Assembly (NCBI RefSeq): GCF_021191635.1
Contig: NZ_JAIWPR010000027.1
Span: 17,019 to 81,018, forward strand
Direction: 5' to 3'
From: Alterluteimonas quercicellularis
GTDB taxonomy: Bacteria; Pseudomonadota; Gammaproteobacteria; Xanthomonadales; Xanthomonadaceae
DNA: 64,000 nucleotides
A program made the translations under genes and the position numbers. The notes below the pieces were generated by a model, which was not told the DNA's origin, did not search any database, and saw nothing but the letters and a program-made list of their open reading frames with translations. This document shows, piece by piece, positions 8,980 to 19,941 of this stretch. The stretch's first letter is position 1. Each line of letters starts with the position of its first letter.

Positions 8980-9906
8980 ATGGAAACCAAAGCCAACTAC
9001 GTCCTCATCGGCGCCTTCACCATCGCGGTGACGGTGTTCGGGCTGCTGTTCGCGCTGTGGGCGGCCAAGTACGCCTCCGACCGCAGCTGGCAGGACTACG
9101 CGGTCGTCTTCACCGAGCCGGTGACCGGGCTGTCGGAGGGCAGCAGCGTGCAGTACAACGGCATCGCCGTGGGCACCGTGCAGAGCCTGCAGCTGGCGCC
9201 GGAGGACCCGCGCCAGGTGGTGGCGCAGCTGCGCCTGGACGCGCGGGCGCCGGTGCGCACCGACACCCGCGCGCGGATGTCGATGACCAGCCTCACCGGC
9301 TCGCCGATCATCCAGCTCACCGGCGGCAGCCCGGAGCTGCCGCGGCTGGTGGACGTGTCCGACCGCGAGGTGCCGATCATCCTGACCGAGCCGTCCGCGC
9401 TGCAGAACATCGCCGACACCGCCAACCGCCTGGTCGAGCGCCTGGACGACGTGCTGAGCGAGGAGAACGTCGCCAAGATCTCGCAGACGATGACCAACAT
9501 CGAGCGCGCGACCGGCTCGCTGGCCGACAGCCGCGACGACATCCAGGGCCTGCTGGCCTCGGCGCGCTCGGCCAGCCAGCGGCTGGAGCAGACCCTGGAG
9601 ACCACCAACCGCACCGTGACCAACATCGACCGCGAGCTGGTGCAGGAACTGCCGAGGCTGGTCGCGCGGCTCGATTCCACCCTGGCCAAGTTCGACTCCG
9701 CCGCCGACGGCGCCGACGCCATCCTCAACGAGAACCGCGCGGCGATCAGCAGCTTCGCCAACGACGGCCTGTCCCAGCTCGGCCCCACGCTGTCGGAGCT
9801 GCGCGCGCTGGTGCGCGACCTGCGCCGCATCAGCGACCGCCTGGAAGGCAACCCCGCCCGTTACCTGCTGGGCCGCGACGCGCCCAAGGAGTTCGAGCCC
9901 GAATGA
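8980..9906 (+). CDS. mlaD: MCE-domain substrate-binding protein MlaD
   Basis: The 308-residue protein has one N-terminal transmembrane anchor (residues ~6-28), then an MCE domain (about 38-115: VVFTEPVTGLSEGSSVQYNG, VGTVQSLQL, TSLTGSPIIQL). A long helical, coiled-coil-like C terminus follows (about 140-300). MCE proteins form a hexameric ring that carries lipid across the periplasm. The C-terminal helix is much longer than in E. coli MlaD (about 183 residues in total), and resembles PqiB- or Mce-type needles. The start is two bases after mlaF and the stop overlaps the lipoprotein gene as ATGA. Confidence 0.92.
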   Translation: METKANYVLIGAFTIAVTVFGLLFALWAAKYASDRSWQDYAVVFTEPVTGLSEGSSVQYNGIAVGTVQSLQLAPEDPRQVVAQLRLDARAPVRTDTRARMSMTSLTGSPIIQLTGGSPELPRLVDVSDREVPIILTEPSALQNIADTANRLVERLDDVLSEENVAKISQTMTNIERATGSLADSRDDIQGLLASARSASQRLEQTLETTNRTVTNIDRELVQELPRLVARLDSTLAKFDSAADGADAILNENRAAISSFANDGLSQLGPTLSELRALVRDLRRISDRLEGNPARYLLGRDAPKEFEPE

Positions 9907-10664
9907 GCGCCCAGTCCAATCGTCGACAAGTGCCCCGCGTCGCCCAACGCCGCCCGGCCGCCGGGCGGCACAACGCCCGCCCGCGCGTCATCTCCACCGC
10001 CCTCGCCCTGACGCTCGCGGCCCTGCTCGCCGGCTGCGGCGGCCTGCTGGGCGGCGGCGGCCCCGACGAGCGCGCGACCATCTATTCGCCCCAGGTGCGG
10101 GTGGCGGCCGACCCGTCCTGGCCGCAGGTGGACTGGCAGCTCGCGCTGGCCCGGACCACCGCGCCGCGGATGGTCGACAGCCCCCGCATCGCGGTGCGGC
10201 CCACGCCGGCCGAACTGCAGGTCTACGCCGGCGCCTCCTGGGCGCAGCCGGCCACCGACATAGTGGAAGGCACGATCCTGCGCACGTTCGAGGACTCCGG
10301 GCGGATCGCCGCGGTGGCGTCGGCCGGTGCCGGCATCCGCCCCGACTACCGCCTGGTGCTGGACCTGCGCCGGTTCGAGTCCGACTACGCCGGGCAGGCG
10401 CTGCCCAGCGCCACCATCGAGATCAACGCCAAGCTGCTGCACAACCGCGACCAGCGCGTGGTCGCCTCGCGGACCTTCACCGAGGCCGTGCCCGCCGGCG
10501 GCACCGAGCTCGGGCCGGTGGTGGCCGCGTTCGAGCAGGCGCTGGCGCGCATCAGCGGCGAGGTGGTCGGCTGGACGCTGGCCAGCGGCCAGGCCGACGC
10601 GCAGCGGCCGCCGGTCCCGGCCCCGGTCGCGCCCCGCTACCAGCCCGCGGCCCCGGCGCGCTGA
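9903..10664 (+). CDS. ABC-type transport auxiliary lipoprotein (PqiC-like)
   Basis: This 253-residue lipoprotein has a lipobox LLAGC with Cys45 after an Arg-rich, unusually long N-region. The mature part fits the ABC-transport auxiliary component family (PqiC type): DSPRIAVRPTPAELQVYAGASW and a DYRLVLDLRRFESD strand. Such lipoproteins cap MCE systems at the outer membrane. The ATG at 9903 overlaps mlaD as ATGA; a downstream start could shorten the N-region, but no better ATG is seen. The C terminus is Pro/Ala-rich. It replaces MlaA/MlaC, which are absent here. Confidence 0.87.
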   Translation: MSAQSNRRQVPRVAQRRPAAGRHNARPRVISTALALTLAALLAGCGGLLGGGGPDERATIYSPQVRVAADPSWPQVDWQLALARTTAPRMVDSPRIAVRPTPAELQVYAGASWAQPATDIVEGTILRTFEDSGRIAAVASAGAGIRPDYRLVLDLRRFESDYAGQALPSATIEINAKLLHNRDQRVVASRTFTEAVPAGGTELGPVVAAFEQALARISGEVVGWTLASGQADAQRPPVPAPVAPRYQPAAPAR

Positions 10665-10703
10665 GCCGGGGTCGGTCCCCGCCCATCGCGGTCGCGCGCG
10701 GGC

Positions 10704-12074
10704 TCATGGGAGGTCGCGGGTCGGGCCGTCGGCGGTCTCCGGCCGGAACGACAGGGTCGCCACGACGCCGCGGGTGGCGCCCGGCACCACCCGCACGCTC
10801 CAGCCGTACAGCGCGCACAGCCGGCGCACGATCGACAGGCCGATGCCGCCGCCCTGCGAATGCTCGGCGTGCGAGCCGCGGTAGCCGCGCTCGAACAGCC
10901 GCGCCGCGTCCTCGGCGCTGAGGCCCGGCCCGCTGTCGATCACCTCCACCGCCTGGTCGAGCATCCGCACCACCACTTCGCCCGACTGGGTGTACTTCAC
11001 CGCATTGCCGATCAGGTTGCCCAGCGCGACCGCCACCGCCGCCTCCGGCGCATCCACCACCAGGCCGTCCTGCCTGCCCTCCAGCCGCAGTTCCAGCGCC
11101 TTGTTGCCGACCTGGGCGCGGTGCGCGTCCAGCAGCTGCTCGGCCGCGCGCGCGACGTCGGTGGCGCCGTGGCCGCGCTCGTTGCGCGAGAGCAGCAGCA
11201 GCGCGCTGATCAGGTCGGTGCATTGCTGCTCCGCGCGCTGGATGCGCAGCAGGCGGGTCTGCATCTTCTCGTCCAGGTCCGGCCGCGCGAGCAGCAGCTC
11301 GACCGCCCCCTTGATCACCGCCAGCGGCGTGCGCAGCTCGTGGCTGACGTCGGCGTTGAACTCGCGGTCGCGCTGCACCACCTCGGTCAGGCGCGCGGCG
11401 TAGTCGTCCAGCGCGCTGGCGAGCTGGCCGACCTCGTCGTCGGGGAAATGCGCGGCCAGCGGCTCGGGCTGGCCGGTGCCGCCCGAACGGCGCAGCCGGT
11501 TGGCGAGCTCCGACACCGGGCTCATCACCCGCGACGCCGCCCACCAGCCCACCAGCAGCGACAGCAGCGAGAACACCAGCACCGAGCCGTAGATCGCGCG
11601 CTGGAACTGCACTTCGCCGCGGATCGACTCGGTCATGTCGTAGGCGAGGAAGAACCACTCGCTGTCGGTCTTGCGCACCGCCAGCCGGTAGGAGAAGGTG
11701 CCGTCCTCGTCGGTGCCGGTCAGGCTGTGGTTGCCGTTGCCCAGCTCCACCCACTCGGGGAAGTCGCGCCGCAGGCGGTCGATCCGGTCGGGGGTGAAGA
11801 CGTACGCGCGCATCTGCTGGACCGGCAGGTCCGGGCTGCGCGTGGGATCGCTGTAGTACAGCCGCGCGTACTCGTCGATGTTGCGGTTCATCACGTCCTC
11901 GACCAGCGCGTTCTCCACCCGGTTGCGGGCGTACTGGGTGGCGAACGCGAACAGCAGGGTCAGGCCGAGGCCGAGCAGCAGGAACGAGAGGATGATGCGG
12001 CTGCGCAGGCGGCGGCGGTAGCGCCGCGCGCCGCGCAACGGCGCCGGAGCGCCGTCCCGGTCAGCTGCCGCCAT
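10704..12074 (-). CDS. Membrane sensor histidine kinase (OmpR-partner type)
   Basis: The 456-residue kinase has transmembrane segments at about residues 27-46 and 160-181 flanking a ~115-residue periplasmic sensor domain, then HAMP, HisKA and HATPase domains. The phosphoacceptor is H245 in SHELRTP. The N box is NLIGNAVKYTQ, G1 is VIDSGPGLS and G2 is GGGIGLSIVRRL. The start codon lies inside the 3' end of the response-regulator gene (14-base overlap), so the two are co-transcribed and translationally coupled. The signal is unknown. The sensor domain is larger than that of the ColS/VgrS-type kinases, so I do not use that name. Confidence 0.9.
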   Translation of the reverse strand: MAAADRDGAPAPLRGARRYRRRLRSRIILSFLLLGLGLTLLFAFATQYARNRVENALVEDVMNRNIDEYARLYYSDPTRSPDLPVQQMRAYVFTPDRIDRLRRDFPEWVELGNGNHSLTGTDEDGTFSYRLAVRKTDSEWFFLAYDMTESIRGEVQFQRAIYGSVLVFSLLSLLVGWWAASRVMSPVSELANRLRRSGGTGQPEPLAAHFPDDEVGQLASALDDYAARLTEVVQRDREFNADVSHELRTPLAVIKGAVELLLARPDLDEKMQTRLLRIQRAEQQCTDLISALLLLSRNERGHGATDVARAAEQLLDAHRAQVGNKALELRLEGRQDGLVVDAPEAAVAVALGNLIGNAVKYTQSGEVVVRMLDQAVEVIDSGPGLSAEDAARLFERGYRGSHAEHSQGGGIGLSIVRRLCALYGWSVRVVPGATRGVVATLSFRPETADGPTRDLP

Positions 12075-12744
12075 CGGGCGCCGCGATGCGGTAGCCGATG
12101 CCGTGGCGGGTCTGGATCAGCGGGACCTCGAAGGGCTTGTCCACGACCGCGCGCAGCCCGTGGATGTGCACGCGCAGGGAATCGGAATCCGGCAGTTCCT
12201 CGCCCCAGACCCGGGTCTCCAGTTCCTGCCGGGTCACCACCGCGGGCGCGGCCTCCATCAGCGCCTGCAGGATCTTCAGCGCGGTGGGGTTGAGCTGCAG
12301 CAGCTTGCCCTGGCGGCGCACTTCGAGGGTGTCGAGGTTGTACTCCAGGTCCGCGACCTCGAGCACCCGCGTCTGCACCCCGCGCCCGCGCCGCGACAGC
12401 GCGTTGAGGCGCACCTCCACCTCCTGCAGCGCGAAGGGCTTGATCAGGTAGTCGTCGGCGCCCGAATCGAAGCCGGCCAGCTTGTTGTCGAGCGAGTCGC
12501 GGGCGGTGAGCATCAGCACCGGGGTCTGCTTGCGCGCGTCGTTGCGCAGCTTGCGGCAGACCTCCAGCCCGTCCATGCCGGGCAGGTTGAGGTCGAGCAC
12601 GATGGCGTCGAAGTCGTGCACCACCGCCAGGTGCAGGCCGGTGACGCCGTCGGCGGCGAAGTCCACGGTGTGGCCCCGGTCCTCCAGGTAATCGCCGAGG
12701 TTGGCGGCGATGTCCTGGTTGTCTTCAATCACGAGTATGCGCAT
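12061..12744 (-). CDS. OmpR-family response regulator
   Basis: The 227-residue protein has a receiver domain (MRILVIEDNQDIAANLGDYL, phosphoacceptor D51 in IVLDLNLPGMDG, K in LIKPF) and a C-terminal winged-helix domain (LNPTALKILQALME, SDSLRVHIHGLRAVVDKPF, RHGIGYRI). It controls transcription when phosphorylated by the adjacent kinase. I chose the ATG at 12744 because it begins exactly at the receiver beta-1 strand; the frame is open to 12792. It lies 91 bases downstream of the small secreted-protein gene. Confidence 0.93.
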   Translation of the reverse strand: MRILVIEDNQDIAANLGDYLEDRGHTVDFAADGVTGLHLAVVHDFDAIVLDLNLPGMDGLEVCRKLRNDARKQTPVLMLTARDSLDNKLAGFDSGADDYLIKPFALQEVEVRLNALSRRGRGVQTRVLEVADLEYNLDTLEVRRQGKLLQLNPTALKILQALMEAAPAVVTRQELETRVWGEELPDSDSLRVHIHGLRAVVDKPFEVPLIQTRHGIGYRIAAPDGGS

Positions 12745-12835
12745 TTGGGTGTCTTGCGATGGCCAAGGGTGAGGAATCCTCTTCGCGCACACTGTAGCGA
12801 AGTGTGAAACCGCCGGACGTCGCCGCCAACCGACA

Positions 12836-13318
12836 TTACTTCCGCGCTTCAGGATTGCGCTCGAGCGTCCGCATCCATCCCTCGGCCTCGTTGCGCTGGC
12901 TGCGCAGTTCGGCGACCGTCCTGCAGACCGTCAGCGAACGGCGGGTGCCGGAGGGCCGCTCGCGCTGGCAGACCAGGCGACTGTCCGCGGCGGCCTGGTC
13001 CAGCAGCACCTTGACGCGCTCCTGCTCGTTGAAGACCTCCGACTTCGCGCGCGGCGTCAGACGGTCGAGGTCGCCGGCGCTCTCCAGCCGGTTCTCGATC
13101 GAATCGAGCAGCCCGAGCACCTCGCTGCGCTGCTCGGGCGTGATCTCCGAATAGCGCTCTCCGCCCGCCAGTTCGCTGCGGATCCTCTCGGCCTGCTCGT
13201 CGAAACCGCCCCCGAGCGCATCGAAGCGCTCCGGCTGTGCGAACGCGTTGCCGCACAGCAGAAGCGCAGCCAGCCCCAATGCCCTGCACGCGACACGACC
13301 TGTCTTCATCTTCTTCAT
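12836..13318 (-). CDS. Small secreted helical protein of unknown function
   Basis: The 160-residue protein begins with a clear signal peptide (hydrophobic ALGLAALLLCGNAFAQ after MKKMKTGR). The mature part is charged and helical, with ITPEQRSEVLGLLDSIENRL and a possible disulfide pair (C in LVCQRERPSG and in LTVCRTVAEL). I recognise no domain name, though similar short proteins are common in Xanthomonadaceae. The ATG at 13318 is preceded by a GAGAAGAGAGAGAG stretch that can act as a ribosome-binding site, while the longer frame to 13588 reads through the rimK terminator. Confidence 0.75.
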   Translation of the reverse strand: MKKMKTGRVACRALGLAALLLCGNAFAQPERFDALGGGFDEQAERIRSELAGGERYSEITPEQRSEVLGLLDSIENRLESAGDLDRLTPRAKSEVFNEQERVKVLLDQAAADSRLVCQRERPSGTRRSLTVCRTVAELRSQRNEAEGWMRTLERNPEARK

Positions 13319-13488
13319 CGTCTCTCTCTCTTCTCGACGCCCCCGAACAGCGGAGCGGAACGTGACGTTTTCCCCTGGATGCACCGGTCCGCCGAAACGA
13401 TCGTGAGTCCGGCAACGGACACGGCTCGTCTCCGATTCTGGCACAGAATCCACGGCCCCCGGCACCGGAATCCGTGGGTCCGGGCCAC

Positions 13489-13517
13489 AAAAAACCCAGG
13501 CGGACATGCCGCCTGGG
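13489..13517 (-). terminator. Rho-independent terminator after rimK
   Basis: On the minus strand a perfect 9-bp stem (CCCAGGCGG with CCGCCTGGG, 5-base loop) is followed by six T. It lies about 100 bases beyond the rimK stop. The 98 bases between them hold nothing recognised. Confidence 0.88.
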
Positions 13518-13615
13518 CTGAGAAAGGTACCGCCCCGATGACCGTCTTCCGAGGCCGGCGTCGCCGGCCATGGACCACGGAGCCTCACCCTACCGGCCGT
13601 GCGATTAAGTCGACG

Positions 13616-14554
13616 TTAAACGCGCGGTAGCCGGGCGTTACGCGCGCGCCCGCGGCCGCGGCCGGGGTGCGGGGGCGTCCGCCCGGCCTCGGCCGCCACG
13701 TATTCCACGATCAGGCCGGCCACGTCCACGCCGGTGGCCCCCTCGATCCCTTCCAGCCCCGGCGAGGCGTTGACCTCCAGCACCAGCGGCCCGCGCGCGG
13801 AGCGGATCAGGTCCACCCCGGCCACGCCCAGGCCCAGCGCCTGCGCGGCGCGCACCGCGGCCGCCTGCTCCTCCTCGCTGGGGTCGGCGGGCGTGCCGGT
13901 GCCGCCGCGGTGCAGGTTGGAGCGGAAGTCCCCGACCGGCGCCTCGCGCCGCATCGCGCACACCACCCGCTCGCCCACCACGAAGCAGCGCAGGTCGCAG
14001 CCCTCGGCCTCGCCGATGAACTCCTGCACCAGGAAGGTCGCGTACAGGCCGCGCAGCGCCTCGATCACGCTGCGCGAGGCCGAGGGCTTCTCGGTGAGCA
14101 TCACGCCGGCGCCCTGCGCGCCCTCGTTGAGCTTGATGATGTGCGGCGGCGGGCCGAGCATCGACAGCAGGTCGTGGGTGTCGTCGGGATTGTCGCCGAA
14201 CACCGTGACCGGCAGGCCGATGCCCTGCGCGGCGAGGATCTGGTGGCTGCGCAGCTTGTCGCGCGCGCGGGCGATGGCGGCCGACGGATTCGGCGTGTAG
14301 GCGCCCATCAGCTCGAACTGGTGCAGCACCGCGTTGCCGTAGCGGGTCACGGATGCGCCGATGCGCGGGATCACCGCGTCGAAGCCGGCGATCGGGCGGC
14401 CCTTGTAGTGCATCGAAAAGCCGTCCGAGGCGATGCGCAGGTAGCAGCGCAGGGGGTCCAGCACCCGCACCGTGTGGCCGCGCCGTCGCGCCGCTTCGAC
14501 CAGGCGCCGGGTGGAGTACAGGCGCGTGTTGCGCGAGAGGATGGCGAGCTTCAT
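13616..14554 (-). CDS. rimK: RimK-type glutamate ligase (ribosomal protein S6 modification)
   Basis: This 312-residue ATP-grasp ligase adds glutamate residues to the C terminus of ribosomal protein S6. The N terminus ([20 protein letters not shown]) is the RimK pre-ATP-grasp domain. The ATP-grasp part includes [49 protein letters not shown] and the metal-binding [14 protein letters not shown]. The last ~20 residues form an Arg/Pro-rich tail absent from the E. coli protein. It is a single-gene unit closed by the terminator above. Confidence 0.92.
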   Translation of the reverse strand: MKLAILSRNTRLYSTRRLVEAARRRGHTVRVLDPLRCYLRIASDGFSMHYKGRPIAGFDAVIPRIGASVTRYGNAVLHQFELMGAYTPNPSAAIARARDKLRSHQILAAQGIGLPVTVFGDNPDDTHDLLSMLGPPPHIIKLNEGAQGAGVMLTEKPSASRSVIEALRGLYATFLVQEFIGEAEGCDLRCFVVGERVVCAMRREAPVGDFRSNLHRGGTGTPADPSEEEQAAAVRAAQALGLGVAGVDLIRSARGPLVLEVNASPGLEGIEGATGVDVAGLIVEYVAAEAGRTPPHPGRGRGRARNARLPRV

Positions 14555-14641
14555 GGGGCCGCGGGCGGTGGGGACGCGACGTTATACCGCAGCGGCGGCG
14601 ACGCCCGCGGGAACGCCCATGGCCCGGTCCGCGGCCGGCGC

Positions 14642-16924
14642 TCAGCGCGCCGCGAGGCTCGCCGGCGCGGGCGCGGCCAGCAGTTCGGGCGGGATCTCGC
14701 GCTCACCGGCCAGCCGGCGCGCGTCCCGCAGCGCGGCTGCCCAGGGCCCGTCCTGGCCGAGGGCATGGAACAGGCGCGCCTGCAGCAGGGCCAGGTCGAA
14801 GTCCCGCGCCGCCCAGGGCGCGATGCGCCCGGCCAGCGCGGCGGCGTCCTGCGGCGCGCGGCGGTCCAGCAGCCACGGGGCGTAGGCGAGCGCGACGTCG
14901 GCGATCTCGCTCGGCACGCCTGCACGCTCGGCCTGCGCGACCGCGGCGCGGTAGGCGCGCGCGGCGGTCCCGGCGTCGCCCGCGGCATGCGCCGCCACCG
15001 CCTCGAGCAGCCGCGCCCCGGCACCGTCCGCCACGACCTCGGCCTCCGCACGCGGCGGGCGGCCAAGCCGCAGCGCAGCCTGCTCGCGCAGCAGCCGCAG
15101 CGCGCGCCGATGCGAATCGCCGGCGCCCGGCGGCCAGCGGTCCAGCGCGGCGTCGGCCAGCCGCAGCGCCCGGCCCGCGTCGCCGGCGCGCCAGGCCAGC
15201 TCGGCCCGCAGCGCCTCCGCGCGGCGGCGCTCGCCCGCCGGCGAATGTCCGTCGCCATGCGCCGCCAGCAGCGCGCGCACCGCCGAGAGCTCGCCCTGCC
15301 GCAGCAGCACCTCGGCGCGCCCGAGCGCGAGGCGCGCGACCTGCGCCGGAGCGACGACGCGCTCGCGCAGCGCCCAGGCCCGGTCGATGCGGGCGCGGGC
15401 TCGGTCCGGTTCCAGGAGCTGCAGGTGCACGGCGGCCAGGGCGGCATGGGCCGGCGCCGCCTCGCCCGGCAGGTCGTGGCGCTCGAACGCCTCCGCGGCG
15501 CGCACCAGCGGCTCCAGCGCCTGCGCCGGCCGGCCGCGCCGCAGCTCGAGCTCGCCGAGCGCGGCATCGACCCTGGCCAGCGCCAGCCGATCGCCACTGC
15601 GGACCAGCACGACCCGCGCGCGCCCCAGGTCCTCGTGGGCGGCGTCGAAGTCGCCGAGCGCAGCGCGGGCGATGCCGCGCCCGGTCAGCGCCGCGCCCAG
15701 CAGCGGCATCCGCGCCAGCGCCTCGGACAGCGCGATCGCCTGCGCGTGGTCGCGCTCGGCGGCACGGGCCTGGCCGAGGCGAAGGCCCGCCCCGCCGCGG
15801 ACCAGCAGGGCGCGGACGCGGAGCGAGGCGTCCTCGCGCGCGGGCGCCGAGGCGAGCACCGCGTCCGCCTCGGCCAGGGCCCGGCGGTCTCGACCGCAAC
15901 CGAGCTCGGCCTGCGCCAGCAGCAGCCGCAGCTCCGGCGCCTCGCGCTGCGCCGCGGGCGCCGCATGCAGCAGCGCCGCCGCCGCGCCGGGCTCGTGCGC
16001 GCGCAGCGCCGCCTGCGCACGCCGCAGGCGCTCGGCGAGCGCCAGCGCGTGCGAAGGATCGGCCCCGGCGAGCGCGCCGAGCAGGCGGCCGGCCGCGAGG
16101 TCCGCCGCCCCGAGCAGCTGCGCGTGCTCGCCTTCGGCATGCAGCGCGCGGCCGCCCGCATCGTGCGCGCTCAGTTCCACCCGCCAGCCGGCGCCGGCAG
16201 GACGGAGCGTGCTGGCGATCGCCCAACCGCCGACGGCCGCGCGGGCGCGCGCCAAGCGTTCGGCCGGGGTGCCGGCGCCGTGCAGCAGCGCCAGCACGCG
16301 CTCGCTGTCCTGCACCGCGAAGCCGCCGCGTCGCAGGCGGTCGCCCAGGTAGTCCATCACGCCCAGCCGCGCCCACGCGGCCGTGGCCTCGCCGCCGGCC
16401 ACGACCTCAGCGGGCAGCACGATGGCCGGCGGCGGCGATGGCGCACGATCGGCGGGGGTTCGCCAGAGCGCGACAGCGACCAGCACGGCGAGCGCAGGGA
16501 CTGCGGCCGCGGCGGCCGGCCACAGGCGCCGGAGACGCCGGGCCGCGGCGCCCGGCAGGACAGGCGCCGGCGTCGCGTCGCCCGGCGCGTCCCGGGGTGC
16601 GGCGACCTCCTCGCGCGTGGGCGCGACCCAACGGAAGCCGAAGCGCGGCACGGTGCGGATGAAGCGCTGCGCCTGGCCGTCGTCGCCGAGCACGCGGCGC
16701 GCGCGCAGCACGACCTGGCCCAGTTGGGCGTCGGACACGTTGTCGCGGGAAAAGACCGCCCTGGCCAGCTCGTCGCGGCCGACCGCGCGGTCGCGGTGGG
16801 CGATCAGGGCATCCAGGCACTCCAGGACCCGCGCCGGCAGCGCGACGGGCGCACCGTCGCGGCGCAGCTCGCGGGCGCCGCAGTCGAGGACGAAGCCTTG
16901 GAATCGATAGACCGCGCTGGACAT
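14642..16924 (-). CDS. Winged-helix membrane regulator with TPR-like periplasmic region
   Basis: The 760-residue protein has an OmpR/CadC-type winged-helix DNA-binding domain at residues ~7-100 (LSDAQLGQ-type recognition region, FIRTVPRFGFRWV wing), one transmembrane segment at ~136-154 and a long Ala/Arg-rich helical domain. The last ~450 residues show repeated A-L-A-x-A helical pairs consistent with TPR repeats (for example RGIARAALGDFDAAHEDLGRA). This is the ToxR/CadC one-component plan: DNA binding in the cytoplasm, sensing in the periplasm. The target is unknown and no divergent partner is obvious. It is unrelated in its C terminus to the other winged-helix protein at 30404-32731. Confidence 0.8.
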   Translation of the reverse strand: MSSAVYRFQGFVLDCGARELRRDGAPVALPARVLECLDALIAHRDRAVGRDELARAVFSRDNVSDAQLGQVVLRARRVLGDDGQAQRFIRTVPRFGFRWVAPTREEVAAPRDAPGDATPAPVLPGAAARRLRRLWPAAAAAVPALAVLVAVALWRTPADRAPSPPPAIVLPAEVVAGGEATAAWARLGVMDYLGDRLRRGGFAVQDSERVLALLHGAGTPAERLARARAAVGGWAIASTLRPAGAGWRVELSAHDAGGRALHAEGEHAQLLGAADLAAGRLLGALAGADPSHALALAERLRRAQAALRAHEPGAAAALLHAAPAAQREAPELRLLLAQAELGCGRDRRALAEADAVLASAPAREDASLRVRALLVRGGAGLRLGQARAAERDHAQAIALSEALARMPLLGAALTGRGIARAALGDFDAAHEDLGRARVVLVRSGDRLALARVDAALGELELRRGRPAQALEPLVRAAEAFERHDLPGEAAPAHAALAAVHLQLLEPDRARARIDRAWALRERVVAPAQVARLALGRAEVLLRQGELSAVRALLAAHGDGHSPAGERRRAEALRAELAWRAGDAGRALRLADAALDRWPPGAGDSHRRALRLLREQAALRLGRPPRAEAEVVADGAGARLLEAVAAHAAGDAGTAARAYRAAVAQAERAGVPSEIADVALAYAPWLLDRRAPQDAAALAGRIAPWAARDFDLALLQARLFHALGQDGPWAAALRDARRLAGEREIPPELLAAPAPASLAAR

Positions 16925-17050
16925 CCGGCCCGATGCACGCGCAGCACCTCCCTATCGAGCGCGTCTCGCCTCCGCCTGGTTGGAGCCATCAGTATGGCCC
17001 AGCCGGGTCGCAAGGCCCGCGACCGCCGGCGCCCCCACTGCGGGGCCGCC

Positions 17051-17572
17051 TCAGCCGCCGCAGGACTCGCCTTCCACGCGCAGCTGCGCGGCGTACAGCG
17101 CCGGCTCCGGCCGCTTGCCGGACTCGGCGTCGGCCTTCGCCTGGTCCAGGTAGATGCGCGCGCGTCCCTGGGCGTCGAGTTCCAGCCCGTCGGCGCCCGG
17201 CTTGCGCCAGATCCGCGCCACCGCCACCTGCCCGGCGCAGGCCGCGCTGGGGATGCGGATCTCGTCGTGGTAGATCCAGCCCTGGGCGCTGTCGGGATGC
17301 ACCTCGTCGGCGTTGACCAGCCGCGCGCGCGGCTGGCAGCCGGGGTAGCTCTCCTTGACCGAGAAGCGGTACGGCGGCTCCGCCTGCCCGGTGAAGACGC
17401 CCTCGATGCGGGCGCAGGCCTCGGGGATCTGGCGCAGCGTGTGCGCGGCGCCGACCGCCTGCGGCGGCGTCGGCTCGCGGGCGATCTCCGGACGCTCCTG
17501 CGCGGGCGCGGACGCCGCGGCGCAGAGCAGCAGCCCGGCGGCGAAGAGCGGGACGCATCGGTTGCTGGTCAT
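17051..17572 (-). CDS. Secreted protein of unknown function
   Basis: The 173-residue product (start ATG 17572, [17 protein letters not shown]) has a signal peptide ending near APAQ. The mature part contains four cysteines, two in the region CARIEGVF / GCQPRAR and one near the C terminus (GESCGG), suggesting disulfides. The pattern [22 protein letters not shown] suggests a beta-sandwich. I do not recognise the family. The upstream in-frame ATG at 17602 would place a hydrophilic stretch ahead of the signal peptide and is less likely. The gene diverges from hppA. Confidence 0.7.
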   Translation of the reverse strand: MTSNRCVPLFAAGLLLCAAASAPAQERPEIAREPTPPQAVGAAHTLRQIPEACARIEGVFTGQAEPPYRFSVKESYPGCQPRARLVNADEVHPDSAQGWIYHDEIRIPSAACAGQVAVARIWRKPGADGLELDAQGRARIYLDQAKADAESGKRPEPALYAAQLRVEGESCGG

Positions 17573-17780
17573 GGCGGGCGACGACGTGGGGAAAGGGCGC
17601 ACAGGCTGTCACGGCGTCGCTGAATCCCGCTTCCACGCGCGCACGGGGCGCGTTTGCCGCACTGCGGTTGGCGCCGCGTCGCGGCCCTGTGCGATAGTCG
17701 CCGGGCATCACCGCTGTGCAGGAGAGGGTGGCCCTCGTCTTGGCGGGCAGCCCCTGGCATCTCACTCTGGGAGGGGTCGT

Positions 17781-19811
<2,031 letters not shown>

Positions 19812-19817
19812 GGCCGA

Positions 19818-19842
19818 TCCTCCCCCGCTCTGCGGGGAAGGA
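19818..19842 (+). terminator. Hairpin after hppA
   Basis: ATCCTCCCCCGC-TCT-GCGGGGAAGGAT forms a long, nearly perfect stem seven bases after the stop. There is no T-run. The following GGGATGGGGGG resembles the tail of the repeat after thrB, so this may be a dispersed repeat rather than a dedicated terminator. Confidence 0.5.
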
Positions 19843-19941
19843 TGGGATGGGGGGCCGAAGGCGGGATCGTCGTCGCCCGCGCGCTCGTCCCCGCGCGGGC
19901 CGCGTGCGATCATCGGACGCGTGTCCCGCACCGGCCCGTCC

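Noticed and set aside
12061..12744. Naming the two-component pair ColR/ColS (VgrR/VgrS)
   Set aside because: The receiver is similar in style, but the kinase sensor domain is much larger than in ColS-type kinases, so the name is not supported.
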